A stretch of 40,634 nucleotides of DNA from IMG/VR virus record IMGVR_UViG_3300032235_000805, positions 1-40,634 of that record, one strand, 5' to 3'. A program made the translations under genes and the position numbers. How positions within the stretch are numbered: position 1 is the stretch's first letter; each line of letters starts with the position of its first letter. This document shows, piece by piece, positions 1-12,100 of the stretch. Source of the DNA: a virus. Below the pieces are notes generated by a model. The model did not search any database and was not told the origin of the DNA. It was given only the letters and a program-made list of their open reading frames with translations.

Positions 1-45
1 ATCATCAAAATATGGAACTGAATTTAGGTTAGTCTTTTGTGGCAT
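1..45 (-). CDS. Partial tail/baseplate structural protein, DUF4815-like N-terminus
   Basis: Only the first 15 codons lie in the window (ATG at 45-43, then PQKTNLNSVPYFDD), and the gene runs off the left edge. The start MPQKTNLN.PYFDD resembles, from memory, the N-terminus of DUF4815-type tail-fibre/structural proteins that follow gp8 in T4-like cyanophages. It begins 6 nt after the gp8 stop, which fits a late structural operon. The identification rests on a very short stretch. Confidence 0.6.
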   Translation of the reverse strand, partial: MPQKTNLNSVPYFDD

Positions 46-51
46 GGCTTT

Positions 52-1593
52 TTAAAATTGCAAAATAACTTTGATATCTTCTTTTTGATTTGGTGACCTA
101 GTTATTGAAGGTCTATTATCAATATAAATCATCTCGCCAGAATATTTTTCAACTTCTGGAGTTGATATTCCATTTGTAAAAGATTGTCCTAGATTGTATG
201 CTATACTATTTATAGTTGTACTTAAACCAGTAAATGAAGTGTCAATTGGTAAAGTGTTAGTTACTCCATTAATAGATCCTCCGGAAGAAGAAAATCTTAT
301 GAGTTCATATCCATATTGTGGTGTAAAACTTAAATTGCTATTTCCGGTTTGAAATCCAACAGCAGTTCTGTCTTGCCAATACTTTAATACGCCAGTTCTA
401 TTATCATAAGATACAACTCGCCCAACCGCAGTAGTTCCAGTACTCACAGTTTGAGTGATGGTTGAATTCGCTGCAAAAGAAGCAGATGAAAAACTACCTG
501 ACAATTTTACTGCGTATGTATTACTTGCTTTTGATATACTTAAAGCAGTGTCTGTAGTTCCGGGAGAAAGTGGATTTTTTAATACACCTATTCTTGCAAT
601 TTTATTGCCAGTAATAAAATCCGGATTTAAATTATCATTTTCTATTCTGGAATAAATTAATACATTTTTGGCTCCCAAATCTTTATAGATATCATATCCA
701 TGTCCCTTTAATGGTGGAATTATAACTTCAAATGTTGGAAGAACATCTCCTGTTATTCCTGCCGAATTAATGTCAATAGTTCCATAAGTATATCCATATC
801 CACCCTTGGTTACATTAATAGATTCTACTGTTGAGTCGCTTCCAACAATAATAGTGACCTCTGCATCAAAACCATCACCAATAATAGGAACATTACTATA
901 AACTTTTGGTGATCCGAGTCCACTACCTCTATTCAAAATAGTAGCAATTTTTAACTGTCCGCTTATCAGTGGATTTGCATTTGTTCTAATTGCTGAAGTA
1001 TCTGAACTAGTGCTCCAATTTTTTGGCACTGGAATATAATTTATAGAATCAAATTTTATAATATCAGATGGTTTTATTGTAAACAAATATTTCCAGATAT
1101 ATCCATCTCCACTTGATCCTGCACTTTTTGGTTCTAAATCTGTAAATGTTGGTTCATCAATTGATGGTCTTCCAGTTGGATTTTCAGGATCGATGCCATT
1201 TTGTAAGCAAATATAAACCCGATAATCACTGTTAATTACATAAAAATTTGATTCATATAAACTAGTCCTAGAAGATGGAATTGAAAGTCTATTTCTACTT
1301 ACATCATGTCTATACATATCATAAGTTGTTCCAGACTCCCACTCTATCTTCCTTACAACTTGTCTAACATCATCAGAATTAATTTTTTTAAGTGCTATGA
1401 TAGTATCCCAAATATCATGATAATTATCTAAAGAATCAATCGGTGATGGTGGAGTTTGTTCCCAATTGGGATCATAATCTGTTGAATTTGTTAATCCAAC
1501 AAATGAATAATAATTATTGTCCCCAGATTCAAACGATAAGATAAAATTTTCAGCGTTAAATATTCTTAATTGATCTGTTATAATCGCAGACAT
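52..1593 (-). CDS. 8: Baseplate wedge subunit gp8
   Basis: This 513-aa protein is homologous to T4 gp8, a component of the baseplate wedge. Two blocks carry the call: GDGYIWKYLF at residues 162-171 (T4 has GDGYVWEYLF) and SGEMIYIDNRPSI at 485-497 close to the C-terminus (T4 SGEMIYMENRPPI). T4 gp8 is about 334 aa; the extra length lies roughly in residues 210-470, which contain GxGY-type repeats (for example TKGGYGYTYG) like those in the two genes upstream. A late-type promoter lies 19-20 nt before the ATG. It is expressed as part of the late structural block and would act in wedge assembly with gp6 and gp7. Confidence 0.9.
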   Translation of the reverse strand: MSAIITDQLRIFNAENFILSFESGDNNYYSFVGLTNSTDYDPNWEQTPPSPIDSLDNYHDIWDTIIALKKINSDDVRQVVRKIEWESGTTYDMYRHDVSRNRLSIPSSRTSLYESNFYVINSDYRVYICLQNGIDPENPTGRPSIDEPTFTDLEPKSAGSSGDGYIWKYLFTIKPSDIIKFDSINYIPVPKNWSTSSDTSAIRTNANPLISGQLKIATILNRGSGLGSPKVYSNVPIIGDGFDAEVTIIVGSDSTVESINVTKGGYGYTYGTIDINSAGITGDVLPTFEVIIPPLKGHGYDIYKDLGAKNVLIYSRIENDNLNPDFITGNKIARIGVLKNPLSPGTTDTALSISKASNTYAVKLSGSFSSASFAANSTITQTVSTGTTAVGRVVSYDNRTGVLKYWQDRTAVGFQTGNSNLSFTPQYGYELIRFSSSGGSINGVTNTLPIDTSFTGLSTTINSIAYNLGQSFTNGISTPEVEKYSGEMIYIDNRPSITRSPNQKEDIKVILQF

Positions 1594-1612
1594 TGACTTA
1601 TAAACTTTTTTA

Positions 1613-1620
1613 TATTTATT
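1613..1620 (-). promoter_or_regulatory. T4-type late promoter for gp8
   Basis: The minus strand reads AATAAATA, 7 of 8 matches to the T4 late -10 TATAAATA, 19 nt upstream of the gp8 ATG and just after the stop of the preceding gene. Position and sequence match the sites before gp25 and other genes in this window. Confidence 0.7.
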
Positions 1621-1625
1621 CTACT

Positions 1626-4600
1626 TTATATAGAATCAAAATTGTCAATTGCCAATGAATTATATCTTCTAATTACGGGAGTGCTATTTAATCCAACCAC
1701 CCCAAACTGAGTGCCAACATTAAATTCATTTTTAGTTCCTGGAACATTTATTATACCCCAACTATAATCTCCATAATAAGAACTATATCCAAATCCAGAA
1801 ATACCAGAATAAGTACTAATACTAACTATTACTTGAACTACTGATGTAGTTCCTACTCCTAAAACACTGGTTGTTGCACTTGAAACTGAAATCACCTGAT
1901 ATACATTATCTACTCCAGTTGTTCCTATTCCAATTATATTTCCATTCCTATCCAAAGAAGTTACTCCAGATCCTATTTTGGAATTAGAAATTTTAAAGTA
2001 ATAATCTTGTTTTATTTGACTCTGTGTTATTGCAGTGTCTACAATTGATGAATTTCTCAAATAAGAAGAATTTGGAATATACAAATCTAATATCAATCCA
2101 GTAGAAGCAAATCCAACACTTGTCGATTTAATTCCTGAAATGATTCCAAAGTCACCGAGATATGTAACATTATCCAAATACTCTTTCTTTATTGATGGCG
2201 GATCAATTAAAACTATTGGTGGATTTGTTTGAGAATATCCGATCCCTGATGATGTGACGGTAATTGAAGCAACAGAACTACCCGAAATAACTGACGATAA
2301 TATCGCTTTTCCTGTTGTTCCAACTTCAAGTGGACTTTGTATTGAAACTGATGGTTCTGCATAATATCCAAAACCACCATTAACAATATTTACTGATTGT
2401 ATTGTCCCTGCCGAAGATACTGTGACTGTTGCTATAGCTGCAATTAAATTGCTATTGTCTATGATTTCTATTTTGTTTATGAATTTATTTTCTATGTTTT
2501 CATTTTTTGTATCAAATGCAATTTTTACAAAATCAACAAATAACTGAGTAGATCCTATCCCAACCGATTTTATTAGGTTGGATACTGGGAATATATTTGG
2601 TTCATATTCAATTCTACTCTTGTTTACTTGAATTCCATCAATGATGAGATCATTTCTTTGTTTTTGCCAATTAACTGGACGCAACAACTCCAAATTGCCA
2701 GTAACTCCAACTGAATTATATGAATTAGTTTCAACAGTATCTGGAAGTATTATATCCTTTACAATTCTTTGGTTTTGTATTAATTCTGAGGTATTACCAT
2801 TAATTTGTAATAGATCTCCGGATTTAACAGTTTCCAATATATCTACATCAATAACATCAACATTAGGAGTTCCTCTGTAGAATATTATTCTACATTTGTC
2901 TCCGGATTTAGGAGCTTCCGTGAATGTAATTGTACTTCCGCCATTAAAAACGTATGCAACATCAGGTTTTTGTAGTACATCATTTATGAATATAAGTAAA
3001 TTATATTGTAATTTTATCTTTGATTGCTTTTTAGCAATAATAGAAATTCTGTCGTTATTATTTAATAGTGGGAAAGTTTTTCTGGAACCATTAAACAAAG
3101 TATCAATATCATCTAGTTTTTGTAGTTCACCTAAAGACCAACCACTAAAATTATCATCGTATATTCTTTCTACAGTAAGAGAGAATTCTGTAAATGGTTT
3201 TGTAGAATCTGTTGGTATTCCACTTAAACCACCACTTTCTACAGTTAAAATATCACCAACATTATATGAATATCCATAATTTGTAATTGTAAAATCAATA
3301 ACACTTGATCCCTGACCTACGACTATATCTATTTTTGCTTGAGTTCCAACGCCACTACTTGCACTAGAATACTTCAAATTTAAATCAGAATATGATAATG
3401 GTGCATCGAATACAACCTCAGGTGGATTTGTTGATGTATATCCAGTTCCGGGATTTGTAATAGCAATACTTACGATTCTTCCATTACTAACGGAAGCAGT
3501 TCCAATATATTGAATATTAGGTGTCCCTACACTTGAAGTTTGAACTCCAACTCTAACAACAGGTTGAACCAAAGATCTGTATCCAGATCCACTATTTCCT
3601 ATACTAATTGATTGTATTGTACCTGCGACAGAAACTACAGCAGTTCCTCCAGCAGATATTAGGGGTTGATATCCAAAACCATTACTAGATGCAACAGATA
3701 CTATTAGACCTCCTCTCGGAACACTTGCATTATTTGAATCGTATAGAGCAGAAGTTGCAGTTCCGGTAAAATTCAGACTTGTTTCGGATGATAATTCAGA
3801 TAGTGTATAATCATTCTCTGGTGATTGAAAAATATTGTTTATAAGAATTACTGCATTAGATGTTGAAAATCCAGATATATTTTGATTATTAGAAGTTAGT
3901 TCAAAATCTTTTATTGCCGCATTAAAACCTGAGTTGATGTCATCAAAAATATAATTTGTATTATAAGTGCTTTCATTAGAATTTGGAATTCCAGATCTTA
4001 TAAATGCCCTTCCTTGGAAAGTAGATCTGATATTAACATCACCATTAATGTCATCATATATTGGTCCATAAGGAGCTTCTGAAAAATATATTTTACTTCC
4101 AATAATATTGTAATTTCCCTTTAATTTTGTGATTAAAGAATTGCTGGAATGTGATTCTAAACCAGTTCCAAGTAAAGGTCTTTGAACTTCTACAAGATTT
4201 GAAGTTCCTATTCCAACAGTAGATATTTTCATTATCTCATTATTAATTTTTATCAAATCTCCCGCAAAAAATGAAGTAATTCCTGAAAATTCTAATGTTG
4301 TATCTATTAATTCTATACTATCAGTAAGTAATGAAGTAATAGCTGTAGAAACAATAGGAGATTGAATGATCTCATCAATTAATATTAAACATTTTGAATT
4401 TTGATTTGTTGATGTTAAATAATGATTATTACCGACCCCAACAGAAGTTAAGTCTATTAACTTTGGTGAAGAAGTTAAAGCATCTTTTGGTGAAGTGCAA
4501 AATCCAACTAATTTGTCATTAAATTTGTATACATATAAATCTCCTCCTAATTTATTTGTAAGTCCTATTCCAGAAACATATGTTTCCGCTATTCCTACGG

Positions 4601-6131
4601 CAAACGATGAATTATAACCGGATGAAGAAGAATTGGATATTCTAGAAAATGTGACAGCGATTCCAGAATTTATTTGAGAACTAAGAGTGCTGGCTAAAGA
4701 AACCTTATTTAAGACTATGTTCGTTATTGGCAAATATTCATTATTATTGTTAAAATAAGTATCAGAATTCAAACCAGTAGTAGATGAAACTTCTAAAATA
4801 TTTGTTCCTATTCCTGCCACTGATGTTGTTTGTGTCGTGACAACATTAACAAAGTCGAACGCTCCTGTGTTGTATACTACTTTTTCTCCACTAACAAAGT
4901 AATGATTTGGTATGTAAACTAAGTCAGTATCTAAATTAATTCCTGAAGGACTTGATGTTGTAGATTCTTTTTTACCACTGAATGATCTTTCAAAAATTGG
5001 TATAGTTCTATAATTCAAATTAAAATCTTTTTTAAATGAAATATCACTTGATGATGAAAATTTACTTAACCCCGTAGATAATTCTGCATTTTTAAAGTTA
5101 ATGGAAACTGGAAATGAAGAAAATTCCACATAAGACACAGTATGTTTTAATATAGATATTTCAACATCTATATTTGGTTTGGGTGTAAAAAATATCTCAG
5201 TGATTGAACTAGTAGCACAGTCAAATTCTCCCAAAGATTCTCCTGATGTACTGACATTTCCATATTCAGTAATAGTGCAATCCGAATTACTGTTTAATAC
5301 AATTAATTCTGAAAGTTGTACGTGATTATTAGTAGTATCTGTTACCTGAACAACAAAATACCCCATATTATAGTTTGAGGTATAATCAGTTACCAATTCT
5401 GCAACCGGAGAAAATGAAGCTGCTATTGAAACTACTTCTGACTTAACATCAGCGTATTTTAAAGGTCTGGATCCTACTGCAGTGTAATTCGTATTAGCTA
5501 TGGAAACTGAAATAACATTGCAGTCAAGATTGTCAGAGACATTGGAATTGAAAATAATATCTACATTTGAACCAGAAAAGGATGTATCATAAGTTCCAAT
5601 TCCAACCTGAGATAAGTAAGAATCATTTGATAAACTAATTCTACCAAATTCTGAAAAAAATATATCAGATCCGTTGGAAACCAAGTTTATTTCATTATAT
5701 TCATATGTCTCCCTATTAGATGAAGAAAACTCTACCAATAATTTAGCAGAAGTAAATTTTGATGGAATCGTGTATATTGTTTGTGATGAATTAATTCCTA
5801 TATTTGAATGAGTAGTAGCTATACTAACTGCATTGCCAAAATCATAATAATCAGAATCCAATATATTTTGTTTAGTATCATAGGATATAAAACTGTAACC
5901 ATATTCATTATCCCTAGAATCTAATGAAATAAACTCTAATACGGCTAACCCATCATTTGTTTTAATATCAAAACTACCAAGTTCATCTTCGGTAAACATT
6001 TTTGCATATTGATTTAAATATATTTCGCTACCATCTGTTAAAAGAGTTATCACGGAAGATTGCCTTCTTCCTTCAAATCTATCATCTTTTACACCCAAAA
6101 ATATTTTTTTTGCCCTTACCTTAGTTGCCAT
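1626..6131 (-). CDS. Large virion structural protein with GxGY repeats (baseplate/tail-fibre associated)
   Basis: This 1501-aa protein lies between the gp7-like gene (8-nt gap) and gp8, so it is almost certainly a virion protein of the baseplate or fibre attachment region. It begins MATKVRAKKIFLGVKDDRFEG and is rich in Ser, Thr, Asn, Gly and Ile with few Cys or Trp, as in beta-rich fibre proteins. Repeated modules of the form (I/V)xNxGxGYxxxxxPxV occur: SIGNSGSGYRSLVQPVV, ITNPGTGYTSTNPPEVV, VNGGFGYYAEPSV and VTSSGIGYSQTNPPIVL. There is no T4 protein I can equate with it; by position it could replace part of T4 gp9/gp10. No separate late promoter was seen immediately upstream. Confidence 0.75.
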   Translation of the reverse strand: MATKVRAKKIFLGVKDDRFEGRRQSSVITLLTDGSEIYLNQYAKMFTEDELGSFDIKTNDGLAVLEFISLDSRDNEYGYSFISYDTKQNILDSDYYDFGNAVSIATTHSNIGINSSQTIYTIPSKFTSAKLLVEFSSSNRETYEYNEINLVSNGSDIFFSEFGRISLSNDSYLSQVGIGTYDTSFSGSNVDIIFNSNVSDNLDCNVISVSIANTNYTAVGSRPLKYADVKSEVVSIAASFSPVAELVTDYTSNYNMGYFVVQVTDTTNNHVQLSELIVLNSNSDCTITEYGNVSTSGESLGEFDCATSSITEIFFTPKPNIDVEISILKHTVSYVEFSSFPVSINFKNAELSTGLSKFSSSSDISFKKDFNLNYRTIPIFERSFSGKKESTTSSPSGINLDTDLVYIPNHYFVSGEKVVYNTGAFDFVNVVTTQTTSVAGIGTNILEVSSTTGLNSDTYFNNNNEYLPITNIVLNKVSLASTLSSQINSGIAVTFSRISNSSSSGYNSSFAVGIAETYVSGIGLTNKLGGDLYVYKFNDKLVGFCTSPKDALTSSPKLIDLTSVGVGNNHYLTSTNQNSKCLILIDEIIQSPIVSTAITSLLTDSIELIDTTLEFSGITSFFAGDLIKINNEIMKISTVGIGTSNLVEVQRPLLGTGLESHSSNSLITKLKGNYNIIGSKIYFSEAPYGPIYDDINGDVNIRSTFQGRAFIRSGIPNSNESTYNTNYIFDDINSGFNAAIKDFELTSNNQNISGFSTSNAVILINNIFQSPENDYTLSELSSETSLNFTGTATSALYDSNNASVPRGGLIVSVASSNGFGYQPLISAGGTAVVSVAGTIQSISIGNSGSGYRSLVQPVVRVGVQTSSVGTPNIQYIGTASVSNGRIVSIAITNPGTGYTSTNPPEVVFDAPLSYSDLNLKYSSASSGVGTQAKIDIVVGQGSSVIDFTITNYGYSYNVGDILTVESGGLSGIPTDSTKPFTEFSLTVERIYDDNFSGWSLGELQKLDDIDTLFNGSRKTFPLLNNNDRISIIAKKQSKIKLQYNLLIFINDVLQKPDVAYVFNGGSTITFTEAPKSGDKCRIIFYRGTPNVDVIDVDILETVKSGDLLQINGNTSELIQNQRIVKDIILPDTVETNSYNSVGVTGNLELLRPVNWQKQRNDLIIDGIQVNKSRIEYEPNIFPVSNLIKSVGIGSTQLFVDFVKIAFDTKNENIENKFINKIEIIDNSNLIAAIATVTVSSAGTIQSVNIVNGGFGYYAEPSVSIQSPLEVGTTGKAILSSVISGSSVASITVTSSGIGYSQTNPPIVLIDPPSIKKEYLDNVTYLGDFGIISGIKSTSVGFASTGLILDLYIPNSSYLRNSSIVDTAITQSQIKQDYYFKISNSKIGSGVTSLDRNGNIIGIGTTGVDNVYQVISVSSATTSVLGVGTTSVVQVIVSISTYSGISGFGYSSYYGDYSWGIINVPGTKNEFNVGTQFGVVGLNSTPVIRRYNSLAIDNFDSI

Positions 6132-6139
6132 GTTAGTTT

Positions 6140-9100
6140 TTAAATATTAAATGAAGTTACAAATGTTCTTGATAATGATGTGTTAAAATCTACACTTATA
6201 TCATCGATACTTAGTACTAGATTTCCAATTGATTCTGAGTAATCTTGAAGAATAACTGAATTAAATATTATCTCATCACTAGTTAAAGCATTTTCAATAT
6301 AAAAATTATTTTCAGATACTAAATCAAAGTCTTGTATGCAATCAACATCAACTATACTATTTACATCAGATAATCCTGAAAAAAGTCCATAATCTTGACT
6401 TGTGGATATTCCACTAAAGCTTCCTGGAGAAGAATTTAATATCAAATCGCTAAATTTTTTAAATCCAAGTGTATGATTTAAATTACTAACAATATCGTTC
6501 CATTCTTGTAAAGGAACTTCTGATTTTAAAGAATATGAAAGATATTGATAATAATCACTATCTTGAACTCTTTGTAAATTATCATTTAAAAATCCAGTAT
6601 TGGATTTCCACCCAGATTTAACTATTGATGAAGCATCTACATAACAAAAAGACTCACTAGATAAAACTTCTTTAACAAAAGCTTCGGATTTTGATGCCTT
6701 TCCGTAGATCAAAGAATCTAAAACAAAATCTTTTGTTGTTTCTATTGTCAAGTATTCATTCTTAGGGTCCCACCTTAATACTTTACCGACAGTATTATCG
6801 GATTCAACTTCTTCTCCAATAATAAAAGAATTTTTTTCAAGAACAATATTGAAAGTTGGGAAAGAACTTTCAGAAATTACTCTTCCGGAAGAATTTTCCC
6901 CATCAAAAGTGCCCGGAACCTCTGAAGAAAGTAGATAATCTCCCAAATAATATTCAATTGATGCATTTGATCCCCCTAAACTTGTGTTTACACCAACTAC
7001 AGGGAATGTTGAATATTCATAATTTTTTGAATTGTATCCTTTATCTAAAGAATCTAAAATAGATACTCCTTCGATTAAAACGTTATCTCCTATTGAAAAA
7101 GGAAATTCATTTGGATCACTAAATTGTTTATTAAGAACAACGGAAACTATTTTAGTTGTATTATTAAATGATATAGAACTAATTCCAACTCCATTTGAGT
7201 TATTTGTTGGTATAATTTTTGGAGTAACTCCATAAAGATTATCATTTTTAATAATACTTAAGAAATTGGTTTTAGGACCATAACTCAAAATTATATTTTC
7301 TATGACTTTGTTAGTAAAACCATCAAGTACTACAAAATCTGGTGGAACAGTATAATCCTTTCCATAAGATATAATCTCAACAGATTTTATAGAAGATAAT
7401 GGTTCAACTCTTAAAATAGATGGGAATTTAACAAGAGGTCTAATAGTAGTATCTACAGAATAATTAAATCCAATATCATCTATTTCCAAAATCGTTATAT
7501 TTCCTATAGTATTGCTTTGTGGAAGAATTATAGCCCCACTTCCATTTAAAGATGTTATTGATGATATTGATGGAAGTCTTTGGTAAGAATTTCCAGAAGA
7601 TTTTATTTGTATTGATTCAATATTACCAGATTCGCTTGTCGAATTTGTAATATATCTAAAGGTAGCATTTGAATCTGAGTAAGAATCAAAATACAACTCT
7701 TTTTGATTTTCAAAAATAAATGAAGTTGATCCTATTCCACTAATAGTTTTATTTCCATTTAATTCACTGGAAATTAAATTCAATGTATTGTTTGAATAAA
7801 CTTCATCATCAGTTATAATATCGTTCTTACCTATTGTGGTTGGAATTAATTTGTAAAAAAGATTATCTGGAAAATCAAAGTCTATTTGAAACTCAAGTTT
7901 TGCATAAGAATCTATTCCAACTTGACCTGATTTAATTATTTTGGAAGAACCATCTAAATTTATTGGGAAATATTTTGTAGAAAATGCTTCATCAGAAAAT
8001 ATTTCTAAGTCAAACGAAGAAGTTCTACCAATACCTACTGATTGTTGAGATAAAGAAGAGTCTGATAAATCAAATATAACTTTTTGGTTTCTTTCTACGT
8101 TTATTTTTGGATTGATCTGATATAAAGTTCCAAATGAAGTTGACGAAATGCCGACAATTGATTTAGTATCAGAAACTGCCCCATAATATGAATGAGACAA
8201 TCTAATTCTATCCGAATCATATACTATTGCATAATATATTTCTTGGTTTTCTAATCCTTGTGCGGGAGAAGATGACACATGAATTAATTTTTGTCCGTTA
8301 ACAAATCCATGATTCTGTATTGATATTAAATTGTTGGTTAAATCAATAGTAGAAAAATATTTTGGATCTACTACTAGTCGTTTGTGGAAATTGTTATACT
8401 GAACTTCTATTGTTTTTGTAGTTGTTGGAAAAACTTCAAAAACAACTTGATCGTTCACTTCAAGTGAATGTGTGGAAGCAAGAGATACAGTTATTGATGT
8501 TTTTGTTAGATTTGCCTTAGATACATCATCAAAATTTGTGACAAAACTATGATTTTCCCCAGATCCAGAATTTGTAAAGAATAATGTTGATCCAGTTTGA
8601 GATATTCCTACAAATCCTCCAGAGGTTCCCACTCCAACTTTAATAGTTGATATTCCAATTAAATTATCAGAAATCCTAGCAGCATATACTTTAGAATTAT
8701 TCAATAGATTAAATGTACCAATTCCACTATTTGAAACTGTTATTGAAGATCCGCCATTAGTTTTATAAAATAATTCATCTCCGGTTTTTAAATTGTGATT
8801 TTCTATGTAAATTGTTTTTTCCGGAATAATTATAGAGGTTATTCCTAATCCGGGATTTGAAAAATTAATTGTATGTCCGAATCCAACAATAGTTCCTATA
8901 CCTAAAGATTCTACTGGATTAAAATAAATTTCTCTGTTTAGATTATAATTTTTATTTTTTAATTGACTTGTTGAGTCAAGATAGAATTTTCTAGGTTTTG
9001 AGTATAGTGTAGAATAAGCAGTGTGTGCTGATGAAACTGTAGAATTTTGTCCTCGTAAAACTTTTACCCTCGATGATTTTTTATCAATGGATAAAATTTT

Positions 9101-12100
9101 AACATCCTCTGAACCAACATATAAAATATCATTTTCTCTAATATTATCATCAGTAATATTTGAAATATTAAAATATGTAATTATTCCGGTAACATTTGTA
9201 TTTCCTATAGATGTATTTAAAATAAATCTTTCAGAAATTATTCCAACTTTAAATGATTCTTGTAAAGATGGATCATAATCAGTTAGTGAATTTAAATAGA
9301 TTACATCTCCATTGGTTAAATTATGGGGAGATGAAGAAAATCCTATTATTTTATTTGGTGTTGATGATGGATATAATTCTACATCATATATTTTAGTTGA
9401 AGTTTGCGAAATACCTGTTATTGTTTTTCCGCCAATAAAACTTACACTAGCACTGGCAGCAGATCCACCACTCTCGGAATTGTCAAAAATTAATCTATCA
9501 TTTACTTTATAATTTTCTCCCTCAGATATTATTTTAATAAAATCTATTTTTCCTTTCGAAGAATTTTTTATCCTAATGTTTTGAGTTAAAAAATTGTCAG
9601 AATTTAAGAAATATTCATAATAAGAATTTTTATTGTTTACATTATAAGAATTTGTATTTCTTAGTATATTTTTCTCAATAAAATCAAAGTTTTCTTGATT
9701 TATTTTTGAATCAAAATTAAAATCAATTGGTGTTGACTTATAATTTTCCCCAATAATATATGGGAATTTTGGTTCTTTTTCCCCAGCAAAAATTCCTTTA
9801 GTTTCTTCTGCAGGATTTTCACTAAGAGTCATAAAATAAGCATAAGTTCCATTTGGAAATTCTGGAGTAACACAAAATCTACCATTGTTTTCATCCAAAT
9901 CTCCATCATTCTCAAATACAAAATCTTCGATAAAATACCCAGCGGGAAAAATGTTTTTATCTGGTCTGTAATTTTGATTATCTATAGGATCGCCATATCC
10001 ACTACGAATTTGTCTAACTCTTTTATTTGATGGAGAATCGTATCCATATGGACCATATATTGGATTTCCATCATAAGCCCAACCCAATAGAGGTGAGTGG
10101 TACTTTTCTTTATTAGTTGAAAAATCATTTTCATAATCACTTCTATATTTCTTTCGTTCTGAATCGAAATTTTCGGAATATATTTTTTTCCTTAGAGATC
10201 TTGGAGCATATAAATGGGTATATTGTAATCCATATGTTTTATTGTTTCCTTCATAAATTACACCATCATCGGAAGATATCTTCTTAGTTTCAACTAATTT
10301 TTTAAATTTATTGATAGACCAAATTTTTGGAACAAAAAATAACTGACAACCAGAACCAGAAGAAATAACATCCACAAATGTATTTTTCTGTTCGTAGTTA
10401 ATTCCTCCAGACAATACTTTAACCTCAACTAATTCTCCGTTACTTATGATTGGAGATAAAATTGCACCTATACCAAATCCTCTAATTACCAGATCTGGTG
10501 TAGAATTATAATCCTTTCCCTTCTCCTTTACAATTACACTTACTATTTTCCCATTAGAAATTATTGGAGATACTACAGCACCTGAACCAGAATTTAAAGT
10601 GTAACTTGGTTGTTTATTAAAATTAATGATATCTGCAGATCCATATCCAGTTCCACCTTCACGCACAAATGCTGAATCAATTTTACCCCTAAAAAACGGT
10701 TGGACTTTTGCAGCAAAACTCAACCCAGTTGTAGTATAAACTCCAACTTGACCGGTAATATTAACTTCAATTGGTTCATAGTTGAAAATGTGATTTCCTG
10801 TTCCTGTGGATTTAAAATCTACATATTGATTTGTTCTATAATAAAAATCAACTGCTGTGCTTCCAATTCCAATGTTTGAAAGCTTAAATGATGTATCATT
10901 TACTTTAGTAACAATATATTTTCCAGTATCCAACCCACTTATATTTGTATTCCCACCATAATAGTAGATGAGTTCTCCACTTAAATATGGATGCTTGTAA
11001 ACATTTACAGTATCATTTGCCGTGTTTATTCCGGATGATGAAACTGTTATTTCTTTATTTTTATACCCACTTCCAGGATCAAGAACAACTAATGAACTAA
11101 TTTTTTTCTTTTTGATTGATGATCTAAATCTGTGATTTCCTGTACCAAAAGAAGTTATGTCAACAGTGTTTATTCCAACTAAAGAATCATCATATGTGTT
11201 ATGTAATCTTATAGTATAGTCATCAATAACCTTGGTAAAATATTTTGCCTCTGTTGTTAATCCACCTATTTTTCCACTGTCGTCTGCAAGGTATATTATT
11301 GATTCACCAGTTTTAAATTTATGAAAGGTGGAAAATCCTAAAGTATTTGAGGTTAGATTTATTTTTTCATTTGAAGATGAAGAATTAAAATCAACATAAT
11401 AATCATAATCTACTGTTTGTAGTGCAATTGTAGCACCTTCACCAGAACCACCAGAAACTGTAATTGTTGGATTATCAATATAATCAAACCCACCATCAAT
11501 CAAATCTATTTTTTCTAAAGATCCTTCTACCCAACAACATCCACTTGCTCCAATAGAAGTATTATTTGGTAATGAAATTTCTAACTTTGGTGGATTTATA
11601 ATATCATATCCTTTACCGGGAGAAATAACATCTATACTTTCTATTGGACCATAATAAACTACATCCTTTGATTTATAATTGCTTATTTCAACACCATTGA
11701 CTAATATTCCTGTTGTACCATTTTTTGTTTCATATTTTTCCCCATCATTTTGTGGATTTCTTAATAATTTAATGCATCTCTGTGAATCTATTGTTGATGG
11801 AGTATTACTTACTTTTGAAAATACTAAAGGATTGAGAAAATTAGAACTATCAGTTAATGATGTTGAAGCAATACTAATGAATTTTCCGGCATCTATATTA
11901 GATCTACTTCTAGATAATTTTATTTGAGTATTATCAACCTTTTTAACAAAATATACACCTGTTTGTATTCCTAAACTATTAGAGTCAGTTGTTGAATCTG
12001 TTCTGGAGTATACGACAGCATCACCTGTTATAAATCCGTGACTATCACTATCATTTACTATTTTTAAAGTTTCGCCAGAAAATGGTCCATTCAAAATTAC

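Noticed and set aside
455-11927. Plus-strand ORFs of 60-127 codons inside the gp8, 1501-aa and gp7-like genes
   Set aside because: They are antisense shadows of long minus-strand genes, without promoters or ribosome binding sites, and their composition follows the opposite strand.
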